DNA of 64,000 bases from Bacteroidaceae bacterium (GCA_017960985.1 JAGCYD010000047.1:28899-92898), one strand, 5' to 3'. Counted from the stretch's first letter, positions 33,511 through 42,841 are shown. Translations and numbers: made by a program. The notes: generated by a model from the sequence alone, not told the origin.

Positions 33511-35370
33511 TCAGTAGTCTTTTGGCAATACGCCATACTTATCCTTGAAACACTTGGAAAAGTAACTGGCATAAGAGAAACCCACCAAGTCGGCTATTTC
33601 ATTTATACTATACGATGTGGTACGAAGTAATTGGGCCGCACGCTCTAAGCGTTGATTGCGAATAAAATCAGTAGGCGTCTGTCTTGTAACTACACGCATT
33701 CTACGATGCAAATTAGCACGACTCATACAGAGGTCGCTGGCCAATGTATCAACGGAATAGTCCGCATCAAGCATATGAGCGGAAACAGCCGCAACAGCCT
33801 TGTCAAGAAATTCCCTGTCAGCAACAGAAAGTTTATTCGATTCTTCCTCAGTGCCCTCTTGCTGAGACATTCTCCTCCCTTTCTTATATAAACAATATGA
33901 ACACGCGAAGAATATAATGATAAAAGATATCCACAACCATGTGTACTCATACCACGATGCAGGACGCACAAGGGTTAGCACCGTAACAGGAGCACTCCAG
34001 CGCCCATAGGTGTCAGTGCCCCGTATTTGAAGTTGGGTTTTACCATAGGGCAAGTGAGCAAACTTTACCACATGCTCACCCTCAGGCAATTCCTTCCATT
34101 CTTCATCCTCGCTCAAACGATATGCAAATTGCACCTGTGATGCATGGTCGAATTCGAGGGTCGACAGATATAATTCTACTAAGTCGGTACTTTGGGGCAA
34201 TGTTAGTACCTGCTGTCCGAAGGGCATTAGTTGTTTATTTCCGTCTATTGCATAAGCAGTGACGACAGGACGGACATCCACAGTCGTCGTATCTTGCATC
34301 AGTTTCAATGTACGCAAGTTGAGTAGGCTAACATTTGCCAGACCTCGGGATAACAGCAATGCCGTGTCACCCTGCAATTGTAGTCTTCGGGACTGAATAC
34401 TATCAACAAGTACCCTCAATTTTTTATCTTTCCATCGACAAATACCGTACCTTTTGCTTGATAGGAACAGCGACTGCAAACGATTGGAAAAAACCATACT
34501 GCGTACCTTATCCAAACCCGTCAACAACTGCGTGACCTGTTGACCGTCATATAGATAAAGAGAATGATAAGTCCCAATGAAATAAGAGCCCTCCTCTGTC
34601 CCCCGAGGGATGCAAGCCTTTGCCCATGATAGAACGATGGAATCGTTACCCGGAGCCTGTTTGCTCATCACGGAATCGAGCATCTTTTCCGTCTCTTCCG
34701 CAGTCCTGTATTTGGGGGGGCTTACCGGATAGTCACTCCACTGGCCATTGAACACCAATCGCCGGCCATTGACCATTTTCAAACAAAGGACTCCGCCATT
34801 CCATAGTCCAGCCCACAAGGTACTGTCCGCATCGAAACAGACAGATAAGACACTACGGTTCTTGCCCTCCCACTTTGTCTCAAATCGCTCCAACAATTCT
34901 GCTTTTGAAGAAAAATGAAGCAACTGATTCCGATATGAGAGCCATATACTACCGTCTGCTTCCGTGATTAAGCAGGAAATTCGTTTATCCACCAATTCAT
35001 TGCTATCCTGTTGGGTTTTCACTACGATAGGACTCACCGTATAATCCTTCTTATGTAAGATATACGCTCCTTCTTTCGTGCCAAACCAGATTTCAGCGTT
35101 ATTTCTCTGTTCGGTTATACACAATACATCGTTGCTACGCAGCAAATTAGGATTTTGCCGATTACTACAAAAGGACTCAGTTTCAAACCCGTCAAAACGA
35201 CATAACCCTGTCCCTTTACCACCATACCACCAAAAACCCTCCTCATCTTGAAGGCTACATACAATCTCTACAGCATTCCTTTCCTTTATCGGAAGACCTA
35301 ATTTATTTGGTTGAGCTATCGCCAACAAAATACTAAATGTTAAACCGGTCAAAAAGACAAAGGTTCTCAT
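33511..35370 (-). CDS. SusR-like transmembrane regulator with AraC-type DNA-binding domain
   Basis: A membrane-spanning one-component regulator, 619 residues from MRTFVFLTGLTFSILLAIAQ. The periplasmic part is a two-component-regulator propeller (about 25-400) followed by a Y_Y_Y domain (about 410-460); one membrane helix (YTWLWISFIIIFFACSYCLY, about 465-490) leads to a cytoplasmic AraC helix-turn-helix domain (about 520-619, NEIADLVGFSYASYFSKCFK). There is no histidine kinase or receiver domain, so it resembles SusR rather than hybrid two-component systems. A longer frame to 35529 overlaps comM and lacks support. Location beside the PL11/GH2 operon suggests that it senses pectin fragments and controls that operon (inference). 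Confidence 0.9.
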   Translation of the reverse strand: MRTFVFLTGLTFSILLAIAQPNKLGLPIKERNAVEIVCSLQDEEGFWWYGGKGTGLCRFDGFETESFCSNRQNPNLLRSNDVLCITEQRNNAEIWFGTKEGAYILHKKDYTVSPIVVKTQQDSNELVDKRISCLITEADGSIWLSYRNQLLHFSSKAELLERFETKWEGKNRSVLSVCFDADSTLWAGLWNGGVLCLKMVNGRRLVFNGQWSDYPVSPPKYRTAEETEKMLDSVMSKQAPGNDSIVLSWAKACIPRGTEEGSYFIGTYHSLYLYDGQQVTQLLTGLDKVRSMVFSNRLQSLFLSSKRYGICRWKDKKLRVLVDSIQSRRLQLQGDTALLLSRGLANVSLLNLRTLKLMQDTTTVDVRPVVTAYAIDGNKQLMPFGQQVLTLPQSTDLVELYLSTLEFDHASQVQFAYRLSEDEEWKELPEGEHVVKFAHLPYGKTQLQIRGTDTYGRWSAPVTVLTLVRPASWYEYTWLWISFIIIFFACSYCLYKKGRRMSQQEGTEEESNKLSVADREFLDKAVAAVSAHMLDADYSVDTLASDLCMSRANLHRRMRVVTRQTPTDFIRNQRLERAAQLLRTTSYSINEIADLVGFSYASYFSKCFKDKYGVLPKDY

Positions 35371-35425
35371 TTTGGATATGCTAAACACCGCATGCTTATG
35401 ATAATGCGCTACATAAATACCGTTT

Positions 35426-37000
35426 TTATATCCCTCTCTCTGCCCAGTCGCTTCTATCAAGGTTCCGGTAACCAATGGCTTCTGCGATATGTTGGCTCTG
35501 TACTTTCTTCGAACCTTCAAGGTCGGCAATAGTTCTTGCTACCTTCAATATTCTATTATATGCACGGGCAGAAAGGCTTAGGCGTTCCATCGCCATACGG
35601 AGCATATCAAGAGAGGCGGAATCGGGCTCTGCGAACTGGTGAATCATTTTTTCCGTCATCTGAGCATTGCAATGGACACGGCCTCTCCCTCCGCCCTCTC
35701 CTGAAGAGAGGGAACTGAAACGCTCTTCCTGAATCTTACGGGCAGCTATGACGCGCTCACGAATAGCAACAGAGGGTTCGCCTGGTGCTGCCTTCGAGAT
35801 ATCCTTAAAGGGTAAGGGTGAGATTTCGCATTGAATATCGATGCGGTCGAGTAAAGGACCTGATATTTTACTCATGTACTGCTGAATGCGCCCAGGTGTG
35901 CAGGTGCAATGATGCGTGGGGTCACCATAATATCCACAAGGACAGGGATTCATACTGGCCACGAACATGAACGAAGCAGGATAGGTAACCGCATACTTTG
36001 CCCGCGAAACATTTATGACACGATCCTCAAGAGGTTGGCGAAGCACTTCAAGGGCAGCACGCGAAAATTCTGGCAATTCATCGAGAAAAAGCACACCATT
36101 ATGAGCCAAACTTATTTCCCCTGGCTGCGGATTAACACCACCACCAACCAAAGCGACTTGAGATATCGTATGATGCGGACTGCGGAATGGACGGGTTGCT
36201 ACCAAAGAGGCATCACGGGCTAACTTGCCTGCCACACTATGTATTTGGGTTGTCTCGAGGCTTTCGCTCAACGACAATGGGGGTAAAATAGTCGGCAGGC
36301 GCTTTGCCATCATACTTTTGCCACTTCCGGGCGGACCTATCATGATGAGGTTGTGACCACCAGCAGCGGCAACTTCCATGGCACGCTTCACGGATTCCTG
36401 TCCTTTGACATCGGCAAAGTCAAACTCATATTCGTTCTGTCGCTGATAGAACTCCTCACGCGTATTGATTTCCGTCGACTGAATGGCAGAAGGTGAATCG
36501 TCCAACAAATCGACAACTTCCTGAATGTGGTGCGCACCATAAACTTTGAGGTTGTTCACCACTGCCGCCTCACGCACATTCTGTGCGGGAACAATCAATC
36601 CCTCATATTCCTGTGCACGAGCCATAATCGCTATTGGCAAAGCCCCTCGAACAGGCAGGAGTGAGCCGTCGAGACTCAACTCACCCACCATCATGAAACG
36701 AGGCAAGCGATTGATTTTTATCTCCCCGGCAGTTGCCATAATGCCAATGGCAATGGGCAAATCGTAGGCAGAACCTTCTTTCTTCAAATCGGCAGGTGTA
36801 AGGTTCACCGTTATGCTCTGCATCGGGAAACGATAGCCACTATTTTGTATGGCTGCCACGATTCGCTGGTGGCTTTCCTTGACTGCATTGTCGGGCAATC
36901 CCACAAGACAAAACTGGAAACCACGGGAGGCATTGACTTCTGCCGTAACGGGTATTGCCTGCAATCCCTGTACCGCTGCTGTTGGAATCTTTACTAACAT
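35426..37000 (-). CDS. comM: YifB/ComM family magnesium chelatase-like ATPase
   Basis: A 524-residue AAA+ protein of the ComM family; ComM of Vibrio is a DNA branch-migration helicase used in natural transformation. The N-terminal Lon-like domain (about 1-170) is followed by Walker A GPPGSGKSMMA, Walker B FLDELPEF, a zinc-binding-like loop (CPCGYYGDPTHHCTC) and the C-terminal chelatase domain. Between ERF and VHCNAQM it carries SSLSSGEGGGRGR, encoded by a solo copy of the DUF559-cassette repeat. The gene follows the DUF4369-like lipoprotein by 6 nt. dprA, another transformation gene, lies 9 kb away. Confidence 0.93.
   Translation of the reverse strand: MLVKIPTAAVQGLQAIPVTAEVNASRGFQFCLVGLPDNAVKESHQRIVAAIQNSGYRFPMQSITVNLTPADLKKEGSAYDLPIAIGIMATAGEIKINRLPRFMMVGELSLDGSLLPVRGALPIAIMARAQEYEGLIVPAQNVREAAVVNNLKVYGAHHIQEVVDLLDDSPSAIQSTEINTREEFYQRQNEYEFDFADVKGQESVKRAMEVAAAGGHNLIMIGPPGSGKSMMAKRLPTILPPLSLSESLETTQIHSVAGKLARDASLVATRPFRSPHHTISQVALVGGGVNPQPGEISLAHNGVLFLDELPEFSRAALEVLRQPLEDRVINVSRAKYAVTYPASFMFVASMNPCPCGYYGDPTHHCTCTPGRIQQYMSKISGPLLDRIDIQCEISPLPFKDISKAAPGEPSVAIRERVIAARKIQEERFSSLSSGEGGGRGRVHCNAQMTEKMIHQFAEPDSASLDMLRMAMERLSLSARAYNRILKVARTIADLEGSKKVQSQHIAEAIGYRNLDRSDWAERGI
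35681..35716 (-). repeat. Solo copy of the DUF559-cassette repeat inside comM
   Basis: CCTCTCCCTCCGCCCTCTCC followed by a complementary GAGAGGG arm parallels the sufD copy (3339-3372) in layout. In both genes it is read in the same orientation and gives a Gly/Arg-rich peptide. Confidence 0.65.
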
Positions 37001-37006
37001 AAAAGA

Positions 37007-37789
37007 CTATTCTATTTGAGCAGAATTTATCTTTTTCAGGGTAGGATAAATATCCTTGCGATAGTCGCTTCCTTTTGCCACGACAATTCCTTCGGGATTG
37101 ACAAGTATCATCTGCGGGATATTACGAATGCCGTATTTCACCAGCAACTCTCCCTTCCAACCCTTATGGTCGCAGTAAGTCTGACACTGGGTGGAGTCTT
37201 CCGTAAAGGATATCGTGTTCCGGGCTTTCGATTCAAGATTGAGCGAATAAGAGAATGCCCGAACGCTGTCCGAGTATTCACGGAGTGTTGTCCGAATCGC
37301 ATTGCCTACGATTTCATTGGAACCATACTTCCAGTCTGCCCAAAAACCGAGAAGCAGATAGTGTTTCCCGTCGTGCCTTACAATCTTGGACTTAGGGAGT
37401 TTCTTGCCTATCGCAACGGGAGCAGGACTTTTACCGCGTTCGTCTTTTAATATAGCATCAGCGCCCTCCACCTTAACCTGTGCCAGACTGAAGGCATCAC
37501 CCTTTATCTTCACATCTGCCCCAGAATGCGCCTGAAAGGAGAGCGTCATATAATTGGGATAGATGATGACATAGGTATGTTGTTCCTCATCGACAGCAGT
37601 CCGATAGTCAAACTTACCTTTCTTTATATGCAAGGTATCCACTATCGTACCGATTCCTCCGTCGGGACTGTACAACAACAAATCGGCCTGAGGCAAATTA
37701 TCAAATGCTCCCCTGATGCGCACCTTGCCCTTCTGGCCGCCACACGCGGCAAGAAGCAACAAGATGCCCATTAGGAAGATGCTGCGCAT
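37007..37789 (-). CDS. Lipoprotein with DUF4369-like domain and thioredoxin-like fold lacking CxxC
   Basis: A 260-residue predicted lipoprotein (lipobox LLAACGG at about 13-18). The N-terminal half (VRIRGAFDNLPQADLLLYSPDG) resembles DUF4369 domains found with TlpA/ResA-type oxidoreductases in Bacteroidetes. The C-terminal half (about 125-255) has the thioredoxin pattern LLLGFWADWKYGSNEI and NIPQMILVNPEGIVVAKGSD, but the WCxxC active site is WKYGS, so it cannot be a normal thiol-disulfide oxidoreductase. A CQTYC pair elsewhere is not in the active-site position. It sits between the TPR lipoprotein and comM in one operon. Confidence 0.8.
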   Translation of the reverse strand: MRSIFLMGILLLLAACGGQKGKVRIRGAFDNLPQADLLLYSPDGGIGTIVDTLHIKKGKFDYRTAVDEEQHTYVIIYPNYMTLSFQAHSGADVKIKGDAFSLAQVKVEGADAILKDERGKSPAPVAIGKKLPKSKIVRHDGKHYLLLGFWADWKYGSNEIVGNAIRTTLREYSDSVRAFSYSLNLESKARNTISFTEDSTQCQTYCDHKGWKGELLVKYGIRNIPQMILVNPEGIVVAKGSDYRKDIYPTLKKINSAQIE

Positions 37790-37793
37790 GACC

Positions 37794-39482
37794 TTATTTC
37801 AATAGACTGGCAACTGTGCTGGCATAAGGAGCAAATTCAATGTCGTCCTTTGCCCGAGCCTTCAAGGCAGAATCCTTCTCGGCAACAGTACGCAAGTTCT
37901 TTACAACCGCAGCCGTATCGCCTGTACGGGCAGCCAAAACCGCCTGCAAATAAGAGGTTGTAGCATCGGCTTTCTTTATATTGGAAAGCGTCTCGCGAGC
38001 AGCAGCATAGTCTTCGGAGAGAATCTGAGCCAAAGCGGCAGCGTTCGTTTCTGTCTCAGCCAAGTTCTGGGCAGCCTGACCATAGTTGCCCTTTGCAATG
38101 TTATAGCAACCAAGAACCTCGTTATAGTTCTCTGCACCAAAACCCTGTGCCAGATAACTCTCTGCATTGCCAAGGTTCCCGTTTCGGAGTTCCATCAATG
38201 CCAAGTTGGTATTCACTTCCGGAGCACGGTTGTTGATATTCTTTGCTTGTGCCAGATAATTTGCGGCTGCATTATAGTCACCTTCTGCATAGGCTATCGA
38301 GGCCAAGTTGTTAAATGCACGATAGTCGTTCGGGTACAAACGGGCTATGGTCTGGTTCCAGTCTTTCTGGTCTTTACCCTCCACAAGCATATTGGCACCA
38401 TACACCAGTTCCTCGAGGCTGAGCTGACTGGGGTCGGACTTATACTGACTTAAGATTTCGGCATCACTGCGTCCAATAATTTCATAGTTCACAATCAAGC
38501 GCGCCCTACGCAATTCGGGGAGGATTCCATCCTTGATGTCCGTATATACATGGCTCATATTACGGATCTGCTGTTCACGCTCTTCGGGGTCTTTATACAT
38601 GGAGAGTACACTCAGGATAATCTGTCTGTCCTGTAAATTGCTGGAAGCAATCAACTGTTGGAAACCGTCCCAGTCCTCTGCCGTGTACTTGGTATTGATA
38701 TCGGCATCCATCTTTATCCGCTGCAGTTCCTTCTTCAGGTATTCGGCAGACACCTTCTGACGACGCTCGGCCAGTTTCTCGTTGAATGAATACTTACCAT
38801 CGGGCGAAGCGTATGCACTCACTTCTATAGCATCCAGAACTCGGCCCTCTGCATCGTCGTTGATTTCCCGCAATACCGAAACAAGTTCTTTCATGCTGAC
38901 GGTCTGCAACTCACTTGTACGCAGATTACTCTGTGCAATCAGGAACTTGATGTTTGCTTCTTGCTTCTGCTCTATCACACGCTGGAACTTATCTGGTGCC
39001 TGTGCTGCATTGACATTGTCAAGACAACGCCCCAGAAGGTCGCTCGTAGCAAGAACACCATAGCCAATCTTCACATCGGGCATTTCCTTTGTCTTCTTGC
39101 CCAATTTGGCCTCAAAGGTCATATACAGGTCACTCTTCAGCATCTCGGGCGTATAGCGGAAATTAGCCCTCATGTTATAGCTACCGCCTACCTTATAATA
39201 GACTTCCGTTCCGTTTCCTTCTACCTTCTCACCCTGGTAGGTAACGCTTTGGGCACTGGTCTCACCCGTAGCATAACGCAATACGGGTGTTGCCTCTATC
39301 GAAGCCTTTTTCTTCATAAATTTCTCGGGGAAAGTCACCGTAATGGTAGCAGGTACCTCACCGCCCGTAGCCACGAGGGGAGTTGGAGTTACCTTAAAGT
39401 CATCGGATGTCAGTTTTCCCAGTTTACTACAACTTGTCAACATCATTGTTGCACCAAGCAACATAAAAATCAGTTTCTTCAT
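37794..39482 (-). CDS. Lipoprotein with OmpA-like and TPR regions
   Basis: A 562-residue outer-membrane-type lipoprotein (MLTSCSKLG lipobox, Cys18). Residues ~30-140 are beta-rich; ~190-270 contain an OmpA-like motif (IEVSAYASPDGKYSFNEKLAERRQKVSAEYLKKEL) comparable to the C-terminus of the OmpA protein at 14338; ~365-520 contain TPR repeats (YPNDYRAFNNLASIAYAEGDYNAAANYLAQAKNI and following). This layout suggests a peptidoglycan-contacting scaffold. Function not known. It has its own consensus promoter and precedes the DUF4369-like lipoprotein by 4 nt. Confidence 0.82.
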   Translation of the reverse strand: MKKLIFMLLGATMMLTSCSKLGKLTSDDFKVTPTPLVATGGEVPATITVTFPEKFMKKKASIEATPVLRYATGETSAQSVTYQGEKVEGNGTEVYYKVGGSYNMRANFRYTPEMLKSDLYMTFEAKLGKKTKEMPDVKIGYGVLATSDLLGRCLDNVNAAQAPDKFQRVIEQKQEANIKFLIAQSNLRTSELQTVSMKELVSVLREINDDAEGRVLDAIEVSAYASPDGKYSFNEKLAERRQKVSAEYLKKELQRIKMDADINTKYTAEDWDGFQQLIASSNLQDRQIILSVLSMYKDPEEREQQIRNMSHVYTDIKDGILPELRRARLIVNYEIIGRSDAEILSQYKSDPSQLSLEELVYGANMLVEGKDQKDWNQTIARLYPNDYRAFNNLASIAYAEGDYNAAANYLAQAKNINNRAPEVNTNLALMELRNGNLGNAESYLAQGFGAENYNEVLGCYNIAKGNYGQAAQNLAETETNAAALAQILSEDYAAARETLSNIKKADATTSYLQAVLAARTGDTAAVVKNLRTVAEKDSALKARAKDDIEFAPYASTVASLLK

Positions 39483-39506
39483 AGCTTTCTATCAATAATT
39501 TCCGTG

Positions 39507-39538
39507 CAAAGATAAGGATTTATTGCGAAAGACCCAAA
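39507..39538 (-). promoter_or_regulatory. Promoter of the OmpA/TPR lipoprotein operon
   Basis: TTTG (39535-39538 on the minus strand), 20 nt, TATCTTTG (39507-39514). Confidence 0.85.
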
Positions 39539-39558
39539 ACAACAAGGGCCTTTATTCT

Positions 39559-40779
39559 TTATGGATATATCAGGGTAACCAGCCTTGACGGGGCAAACAT
39601 CTGTCGGGCAAGGTCACAAAGTTGTTGGGCATCTACAGCATCGATACGCTCGCAAAGTTCCTGTAAGGTTTGAGTTTTGTTCATCAGCAAATATCGACGC
39701 CCCATACTGATGGCTACATTTTCACCATTCTCCCACGACAAGGCCACCTGACCCTTCAACTGACGCTTGGCTGCCGAAAGGGCCGCTGGCGACAACGGGG
39801 CATCCGTTAGGCGTTGCAGTTCCCGCTCGACCAGCTTACGGCATCGGTTCACATCTTGATGGTCGCAACCAAAATAAATATTCCATACACCCGTGTCCGT
39901 ATAGGAAGTCAGTGTGCTTTCTACCGTATAGACCAATCCATTGCGTTCGCGCAGGGCGATATTCAGTCGCGAATTCATACCCGGACCACCAAGAATGTTG
40001 TTCAGCAAATGCAATCCAGTATGGCGGGAGTCGCCCATTGGACAGGTCGTCGTCCCAATAATGACATGGGCTTGATGCGTGTCGCGATGAATGGCGGACA
40101 ATGGAGGGATATCGGTAGGACAAGGAGCAAAACGCTCATGGGGTAACATGGGTGTATCCACACTCGGACAAAGCCGTTCTGCCATCTTCACGATGCGACT
40201 CATCGGTACATCACCATAAACGAACAACACCATGCGCGAAGGGTGGTAAAGCCTTTCGACAAAGCATCGGACATCTTCCGTCAGATAAGAACGAAGACGC
40301 TCGGCATCCCCCAGAATGTTTCTCCCTAAGGGGTGTCCCTTGAAAAGTATCGACTCAAAATCGTCGTATATCAGTTCCGACGGCGAATCGTTATAACTCT
40401 CGATTTCATCGACAACAACCTCCACTTCCTTCTCTATCTCCCGCTGGGGATAAGCACTGTGAATGACAATATCAAAAAGCAAGTCAAGCGCGCGGTTGAG
40501 ATGCTGACGCAGGGTCGAACAATAGTAAACCGTAGCTTCCTTGCCCGTATAGGCATTCAACTCTCCACCAACAACCTCCATGCGGTTCAGGATATGCCAG
40601 GCACGACGATGCGCTGTGCCCTTGAAACTCATGTGCTCCACAAAGTGTGCCATGCCCGATTCTTCGGGAAGTTCATCGCGAGTACCTGCATCTACGGCAA
40701 TACCGCAATAGACGACATCACCCCTGCGACGGTCAGCGACAATCCTAAGTCCACTGGATAAAGTTTCGGTTTCTATCAT
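39559..40779 (-). CDS. M16 family zinc peptidase
   Basis: A 406-residue pitrilysin-type peptidase. The inverted zinc motif HFVEH (His45, Glu48, His49) and the distal glutamate region VVDEIESYND are present, followed by an M16C-type second half. With no signal peptide it is probably cytoplasmic. The ATG overlaps the stop codon of the WbqC-like gene (ATGA). It is the last gene of dapB-lepB-wbqC-M16. Confidence 0.93.
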   Translation of the reverse strand: MIETETLSSGLRIVADRRRGDVVYCGIAVDAGTRDELPEESGMAHFVEHMSFKGTAHRRAWHILNRMEVVGGELNAYTGKEATVYYCSTLRQHLNRALDLLFDIVIHSAYPQREIEKEVEVVVDEIESYNDSPSELIYDDFESILFKGHPLGRNILGDAERLRSYLTEDVRCFVERLYHPSRMVLFVYGDVPMSRIVKMAERLCPSVDTPMLPHERFAPCPTDIPPLSAIHRDTHQAHVIIGTTTCPMGDSRHTGLHLLNNILGGPGMNSRLNIALRERNGLVYTVESTLTSYTDTGVWNIYFGCDHQDVNRCRKLVERELQRLTDAPLSPAALSAAKRQLKGQVALSWENGENVAISMGRRYLLMNKTQTLQELCERIDAVDAQQLCDLARQMFAPSRLVTLIYP

Positions 40780-41381
40780 GGTTGAAGATACAATATACTT
40801 TCTGGCCCCATATTGAAAAGCAAGTCCACAATACTCAAATTGGGTTGAAATCCCTGTCGTTCGCTGAACATCTGGTAATACGGGCGGGCAGGAAAGGAGG
40901 AGTTCTTCGAAGGCTCAACAAGATAGCGAAAATCGTCGATTCCATCGACATTCAATTCGTACGCAGTCGTACGCTCACTCTGAGTTTCTATCCCCATCAG
41001 GTCGCATACCATATTCTGTAAGGCCTCGTTAAAATCGAGCAAGAACGCATAGCGCTTCTCATAGAAAGGAGCAAAGTCGTCGGCATAGAACTCAAAGAAA
41101 GGTGTGCGATGGTAACTGCTTATCAAAGCCTGCCAATGCAGATGACGCCAGTTTCCATGGTCGCTGATACGGATATCGCGCATATACGCCTTGGGAGCAT
41201 CGGGCTTTACCACGGGAATCGTCAAAGCCTGCACGCCATTGGGCGAAGCAATCAGACAACGGTTACGATAAGTCTGTTTCTGATAATGGTCGTATTGCTC
41301 AACATACACCTTGTCGTATTGCAGCAGTTTGGTGTAATACGAGAGGGGAGCCAGATAGGCCGACGACAACAAACAAGGCAT
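40776..41381 (-). CDS. WbqC-like family protein
   Basis: A 201-residue protein from MPCLLSSAYLAPLSYY; family wording includes YLAPLSYYTKLLQYDKVYVEQYDHYQKQTYRNRC and the RDIRISDHGNWRHLHWQAL segment. WbqC proteins often occur near O-antigen or surface polysaccharide genes, but their biochemical role is uncertain. The start is 8 nt downstream of the lepB stop; a longer frame to 41429 would overlap lepB. It ends in the M16 start codon. Confidence 0.85.
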   Translation of the reverse strand: MPCLLSSAYLAPLSYYTKLLQYDKVYVEQYDHYQKQTYRNRCLIASPNGVQALTIPVVKPDAPKAYMRDIRISDHGNWRHLHWQALISSYHRTPFFEFYADDFAPFYEKRYAFLLDFNEALQNMVCDLMGIETQSERTTAYELNVDGIDDFRYLVEPSKNSSFPARPYYQMFSERQGFQPNLSIVDLLFNMGPESILYLQP

Positions 41382-41389
41382 GGAATGGT

Positions 41390-42838
41390 TTACTTGATAT
41401 TGTCCACCCAACGGAACAGGCGTTTCCAACGAATGCCGCCATCGAAGATGCTATAATCCTTGTTACGCGACATCCATATCATTACGGGCTTGCCTACGAT
41501 ATGGTCTTCGGGAACAAAACCCCAGTAACGCGAATCGGCTGAATTATGGCGGTTGTCACCCATCATCCAGTAGTAATCCATCTTGAAGGTATAGCGCGTA
41601 GCCTTCTTACCGTTGATTAGGATATCGCCCTCGGGCGTAACCTCCAATTGATTCCCCTCATAGACGCGGATGGGGCGTTCGTAGATGGGCAGATTCTCCA
41701 AAGTCAAGTCAATACTCTCACCCTTTGCCGGAATCCAGATAGGACCATAGTTATCGCAAGTCCACCCAAAATGCCCATTCAATGGGTACAAGGCATCGGT
41801 TTCTGTCTGCTCTACGATTTCCACACTGGCGATAAGGTCGGTGCGAGCCTCCATGGCCTTCTTCATCTTCTTCGTCAACGGGCAGATACCCGTTTGATAA
41901 AGTGTCTTATAATCGTCGCTCGACAAGCCTATCTCTTTCATAAAATCCTCCGGCAGATGACGGTCCAACAATTCCACCCGATAATTGTACTGAACATTGT
42001 CGGGTTCCTTATTGGGCTTGCCGTCGAGGTAGATGATGCGGTCGCGAATCTCCAAGGTCTGTCCCGGTGTTCCCACGCAACGCTTTACATAGTTTTCGCG
42101 ACGGTCCACAGGACGCCACGATACATCACCGAACTCTTGTGAGTTCTGCTTGATGTAAGTACTGCCTAAAGTATAATATTGATGATACAGTTGGCGGCGT
42201 TCGATGGCCGAACGGCTATCCATGTCCACTGTACCAAAATTCTGCTCATAAATCTGCTGACCATATAGATAACTGAGCATATAATAGTCTGCAGCCTGAT
42301 AGCGTGGCGAAAGTGACACGGTATCCCCCGAAGGATAGTTGAACACCACAATATCGTTGAGAGGTATCCGCTTGGGCGAGATACGCTTGTACTTCCATTG
42401 GGGCCACGAGATGTAACTCTTCAGCCCACCGATAGGTAAGGTATGCTGACAGAGTGGCATAGAAAGCGGTGTCATCGGCGCACGCGCTCCATAGCTGGTT
42501 TTGCTCACATAAAGATAGTCGCCAATCAAAAGGCTTTTCTCCAACGAACTCGATGGAATGGTATAATTCTGGAAGAAATAGATGTTCACGAAGTAAACGG
42601 CAACGAGAGCAAACACGATAGCATCTACCCAACTCATGATAGTTCGCGTGACGGGATTTTCCAGTTCCTTCCACCATCCCCAGTTGATCTTACGGGTGAC
42701 ATACGCATCGAAAATGAACGGCAAGGCAATAATACCAATCCAAGAGCGTACCCACACTAGAAAAACAATCAATAAAACACAAAGACCGATGCCAAGGCAC
42801 CAGTCCTTTATTGTAGGTTTATAGGTCTTCTTTTCCAT
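41390..42838 (-). CDS. lepB: Signal peptidase I (large Bacteroidetes type)
   Basis: The membrane protease that removes signal peptides. At 482 residues it is much longer than the E. coli enzyme (324), as usual in Bacteroidetes. It has two N-terminal membrane helices, the Ser catalytic region PSSSLEKSLLIGDYLYVSKTSYG, the Lys region ENYVKRCVGTPGQTLEI, and the C-terminal box MMGDNRHNSADSRYWGFVPEDHIVG. It follows dapB by 3 nt and precedes the WbqC-like gene. This peptidase must process the T9SS and lipoprotein-unrelated exports in the window. Confidence 0.95.
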   Translation of the reverse strand: MEKKTYKPTIKDWCLGIGLCVLLIVFLVWVRSWIGIIALPFIFDAYVTRKINWGWWKELENPVTRTIMSWVDAIVFALVAVYFVNIYFFQNYTIPSSSLEKSLLIGDYLYVSKTSYGARAPMTPLSMPLCQHTLPIGGLKSYISWPQWKYKRISPKRIPLNDIVVFNYPSGDTVSLSPRYQAADYYMLSYLYGQQIYEQNFGTVDMDSRSAIERRQLYHQYYTLGSTYIKQNSQEFGDVSWRPVDRRENYVKRCVGTPGQTLEIRDRIIYLDGKPNKEPDNVQYNYRVELLDRHLPEDFMKEIGLSSDDYKTLYQTGICPLTKKMKKAMEARTDLIASVEIVEQTETDALYPLNGHFGWTCDNYGPIWIPAKGESIDLTLENLPIYERPIRVYEGNQLEVTPEGDILINGKKATRYTFKMDYYWMMGDNRHNSADSRYWGFVPEDHIVGKPVMIWMSRNKDYSIFDGGIRWKRLFRWVDNIK

Positions 42839-42841
42839 ACC

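Noticed and set aside
35371-35529. N-terminal extension of the SusR-like regulator up to 35529
   Set aside because: It overlaps comM and precedes a good signal peptide beginning at 35370.
37450-37789. Active TlpA/ResA thiol-disulfide oxidoreductase annotation
   Set aside because: The active-site cysteines are missing, so only the fold, not the activity, can be claimed.
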